Source: Acidobacteriaceae bacterium (GTDB lineage: Bacteria > Acidobacteriota > Terriglobia > Terriglobales > Acidobacteriaceae). Taken from it: a stretch of 8,705 nucleotides of DNA. Each line of letters starts with the position of its first letter. Position 1 is the stretch's first letter. The notes beneath the pieces were generated by a model. The model was not told the origin of the DNA. It saw only the letters and a list, made by a program, of their open reading frames with translations, and made no database searches. Positions 6,102-8,705 of this stretch are shown one piece after another. The stretch covers positions 1 to 8,705 of the forward strand of contig WQYS01000084.1 of the NCBI GenBank assembly GCA_009781125.1, read 5' to 3'. The position numbers and the translations under genes are program-made.

Positions 6102-8705
6102 TCAACCAGTGTTGCGCAATCCGGCGCTGATGCCGTTGATGGTGGCTCCGATGGCGCGGTTGAGTTCGGCAGAGTCTGGCTCGCCCGCTGCGAGCGCCGT
6201 CCGCTTGCGCCGGACCAGTTCGACCTGGAGCAGCGACATCGGATCGACATACGGATTGCGCAGGCGGATGGAGCGCTCCAGCACCGGGTTGGTTTCGAGC
6301 AGCCGCTGCTGCCGCGTGATCGCCAGAAACATGCGGCAGGTCAGGTCGAACTCCGTCTCAAGCATCGTATAGATGCGGTCACGAAGAGCGGCATCCTCGA
6401 CCAGCGAAGCGTAAAGTCGGGCGATGCCAAAGTCAGACTTGGCCAGGGCCAGTTCGACGTTGCGCAGCATGTCGATAAAGAGCGGGAAGTTGCTGGCCAT
6501 CGATTGCAGCTCGGCAAGATTGACCGCCTCTGCCGCCTGCCCGGAGGCCTGAATAAAATGCTGGAGTGCGTGGCCTACGCCGAACCACGCCGGAACCAGA
6601 TGCCGCGACTGCATCCAGCCGAAGACCCACGGAATGGCGCGCAGGTCTGCCATACTCTTTTTCCCGCTGCGTTTCGAAGGACGCGAACCAATCCGCACAT
6701 CTTCGAGTTCGGCCACCGGCGTCGCCTGCTCGAAGTAGGTATAGGTATCGGGATCATCGACGATGTGGCGGCGATAAAAATCATAGGAGACCGCGGAAAG
6801 CTGCTCCATCGCGGCCTCCCATGCGGGAGTGATCTCGCCGGTCAGATGCGGCAAGGCCCCAGGTTCCTCTTTGTGCTGAAGCGCCGCGTCGGGGCGGGCC
6901 AGCGCGTCGAGTGAGGCTGCGATCATCAGCTCCAGATTGCGCTCAGCAAGCACTACGTCGGAGTACTTCCAGTTGAGAACCTCGCCCTGTTCGGTGAGGC
7001 GCAGCTCGCCCGTGAAGCTATCGACCGGCTGCGCGAAGATGGCGCGGTGCGTCGGGCCTCCGCCGCGTCCCACGGTTCCGCCGCGTCCGTGGAAGAGGCG
7101 AAGGTTCACATTGCACTCGCGCGCCACCGCGTGCAGGGCGCGATGAGCCTTCCATATCTCCCAGGTGCTGGTAATCATGCCGCCGTCTTTGTTGGAGTCC
7201 GAGTAGCCGAGCATGACCTCCTGCCGCCGGCTCCAGCTTGTGAGCAGCGGCTCGTAGGCCGACGACGACCAAAGCCCACGCATGACCTCAGCCGCATTGC
7301 GCAGGTCTTCGATGGACTCGAAGAGCGGCACCGGCATCAGGCCGGGGTCTGTCGAGCAGACGCCCGTCGCCTCGGCTGCTTCTACGCGAACGCCTCCCAG
7401 ACGCGCCAGCCGAATCACGTTGAGGATGTCCTCGGCGCTGGTTGCTCCGCTGATGACGTACTGATGAATCGCTTCCGGCGAGTAGGCCTGCTTCAACTCT
7501 GCGATGGTGCGGAACGTCTCCAGAACCTCGGTCGTCTGCGGCGAAAGCGCAGCCGGAAGCTCGGCGGCGGCTCTATCAGATATCTCCGCCAGCGCGGCAG
7601 CATGTACGCGGGCGTGCTGGCGGATATCGAGCGTTTGCAGATGCAGACCGTAGGTGCGAACTTCGAGCAGCAGCGGGTCCAGCAGAAGCTCGGCCAGACG
7701 ATGGCCACGATTCTCGATCAGACTTGAGCGCAGCGCGTTCAGATCGTTGAGCAGCTCAGACGAACATGTATAGAGAGCAAGCGCCGATTGCGCCGGAAGC
7801 GGCACGGAGATTTGCGGGCTTCCGCCGAGACGCATCATGATGCAGCCGATCAGCAGCCGTGCGTACTCGAAGTGGAAGCGCTCTTCCAGAGCGGTCTGCC
7901 CAGCCGCGCGTAGCTGGCCGAGATAGCCCTGTAGCAGTTCCTTCACCGCATCCGAAACCGGAGCCTGCTGCGTCGAGATGCCAATCTGATCGAAGAGGTT
8001 CTGCATGCGGCAGCGGTAATGACTCAGCAGCAACGTCTGCGCCACCGCCAGCGCGTCGCGCGTGCACTGCGAAGTCACAAACGGATTGCCGTCGCGGTCG
8101 CCGCCGATCCAAGAGCCGAAGCGCACCATCAGCGGAAGTTCGGCAATCGAAAACGCGCCAGCGGAACACGGCGGCAGGGATTCAGCCTGCAACGCCGCGG
8201 CAATCTCAGCGTAAAGCTCCGGCAGCGTGTCGAAGAGACTGGCGTCATAGTAATCGAGCGCCATGCGAATCTCGTCGCGAACCGTAGGGCGCGCGCTGCG
8301 AACGTCGTCCGTCTGCCAGAGCGCGGTGATCTCGGCGGCCAGCTCGCGTTCGAGCGACTCCAGATGTTCCTCGGCCACCGGGATGCGGTCGAGCTGCTCC
8401 AGAAGGCCGGAGAGTCGGCGGCGCTTGAACATGATCGAGCGCCGCGCAACCTCGGTAGGATGCGCTGTAAAGACAGGCGTAATGCAGATGCGGTGCAGCA
8501 GATCGCATATCTGCGCGGCGTCAAAGCCTGCCTCGCGCAGGCGGCGCAGCGTTCCGCGCAGCTCTCCGCGCTGGGGCTTCGCCTGCTGGTTGAACTGGCT
8601 GGCGAGGCGGCGGCGCTTGCGGTGATTGGTTTCGGCCAGGTTGGAAAGCTCGAAGTAGAGGCTATAGGCCCGCGCCAGGTGGTGCGCCGTGGCGAGGTCG
8701 CCGGA
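6102..8705 (-). CDS. ppc: Phosphoenolpyruvate carboxylase, 5' end beyond the window
   Basis: PEPC adds bicarbonate to phosphoenolpyruvate, giving oxaloacetate and phosphate and refilling the TCA cycle; it is a cytosolic tetramer. The open frame continues to the right edge, so 867 residues are visible and the start is missing, probably by some 60 residues. Motifs in order: TAHPTE with the catalytic His at 8462-8460, GGDRDGNP (about 8082-8107), GYSDSNKDGG (about 7180-7211), the mobile loop GRGGTVGRGGGP (about 7057-7095), RAIPWVFGWMQSR (about 6604-6643), and the C-terminal RNTG, whose Asn belongs to the aspartate-inhibitor site in E. coli. The Met at 8432 cannot be the start, because the catalytic His lies upstream of it. 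No frameshift or missing key residue is seen. It precedes ligA on the same strand, but the spacer with a repeat and a separate ligA -10 box suggests independent transcription. Confidence 0.97.
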   Translation of the reverse strand, partial: SGDLATAHHLARAYSLYFELSNLAETNHRKRRRLASQFNQQAKPQRGELRGTLRRLREAGFDAAQICDLLHRICITPVFTAHPTEVARRSIMFKRRRLSGLLEQLDRIPVAEEHLESLERELAAEITALWQTDDVRSARPTVRDEIRMALDYYDASLFDTLPELYAEIAAALQAESLPPCSAGAFSIAELPLMVRFGSWIGGDRDGNPFVTSQCTRDALAVAQTLLLSHYRCRMQNLFDQIGISTQQAPVSDAVKELLQGYLGQLRAAGQTALEERFHFEYARLLIGCIMMRLGGSPQISVPLPAQSALALYTCSSELLNDLNALRSSLIENRGHRLAELLLDPLLLEVRTYGLHLQTLDIRQHARVHAAALAEISDRAAAELPAALSPQTTEVLETFRTIAELKQAYSPEAIHQYVISGATSAEDILNVIRLARLGGVRVEAAEATGVCSTDPGLMPVPLFESIEDLRNAAEVMRGLWSSSAYEPLLTSWSRRQEVMLGYSDSNKDGGMITSTWEIWKAHRALHAVARECNVNLRLFHGRGGTVGRGGGPTHRAIFAQPVDSFTGELRLTEQGEVLNWKYSDVVLAERNLELMIAASLDALARPDAALQHKEEPGALPHLTGEITPAWEAAMEQLSAVSYDFYRRHIVDDPDTYTYFEQATPVAELEDVRIGSRPSKRSGKKSMADLRAIPWVFGWMQSRHLVPAWFGVGHALQHFIQASGQAAEAVNLAELQSMASNFPLFIDMLRNVELALAKSDFGIARLYASLVEDAALRDRIYTMLETEFDLTCRMFLAITRQQRLLETNPVLERSIRLRNPYVDPMSLLQVELVRRKRTALAAGEPDSAELNRAIGATINGISAGLRNTG

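Noticed and set aside
7047..7727. 226-residue plus-strand open frame inside ppc
   Set aside because: It is antisense to conserved PEPC motifs and has no independent support.
8430..8432. ATG at 8432 as the ppc start
   Set aside because: The frame stays open to 8705, and the catalytic TAHPTE motif lies upstream of this Met.

Overview
This is a GC-rich bacterial chromosomal window. Its protein sequences, its lipid A genes (so a Gram-negative, outer-membrane-bearing cell) and its repeat families suggest an acidobacterium of the Terriglobia/Acidobacteriaceae type (Granulicella, Edaphobacter or Terriglobus-like). The phylum is an inference from family resemblance, not from a search.

Layout. Bases 1-106 hold no gene: a fragment of a dispersed repeat lies at the edge, followed by a run of nine C. 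Bases 107-738 form a compact mobile-type unit: a 157-codon Y1/IS200-like REP-associated tyrosine transposase (RAYT) lying between two inverted arms, each carrying three palindromes in mirror order. Bases 739-849 are a short spacer with one more related palindrome. A secreted LolA/LolB-like protein of unknown role follows (850-1701). Then comes a REP-like palindrome and a tight forward operon for the start of lipid A synthesis: fabZ (1783-2289), lpxA (2292-3077) and lpxI (3080-3946), with only 2 nt between genes. Convergent to it, and overlapping its last 12 bases, is ligA on the minus strand (3935-6025). Upstream of ligA, also on the minus strand, is ppc, phosphoenolpyruvate carboxylase (stop at 6102), which runs off the right edge without its start.

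Function. FabZ dehydrates 3-hydroxyacyl-ACP for chain elongation, while LpxA takes the same 3-hydroxyacyl-ACP pool to acylate UDP-GlcNAc, so the operon pairs the two competing users of one intermediate. LpxI later hydrolyses UDP-2,3-diacylglucosamine to lipid X. lpxD and lpxB are not in the window. ligA (DNA replication and repair) and ppc (anaplerotic oxaloacetate supply) are housekeeping genes.

What stands out: (1) the RAYT unit, whose right arm supplies the last codons of the transposase and whose left arm abuts its promoter; (2) a second dispersed palindromic family with two full members (1716-1765, 6052-6090) and a probable fragment at 1-17; (3) three genes with no Shine-Dalgarno (RAYT, fabZ, ligA) that each have a TATAAT or TATACT box 5-9 nt before the ATG, pointing to leaderless mRNAs; (4) a perfect inverted repeat centred on the fabZ start. 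I see no CRISPR array, tRNA, rRNA or clearly new multi-gene system; most of the window is ordinary core genome.
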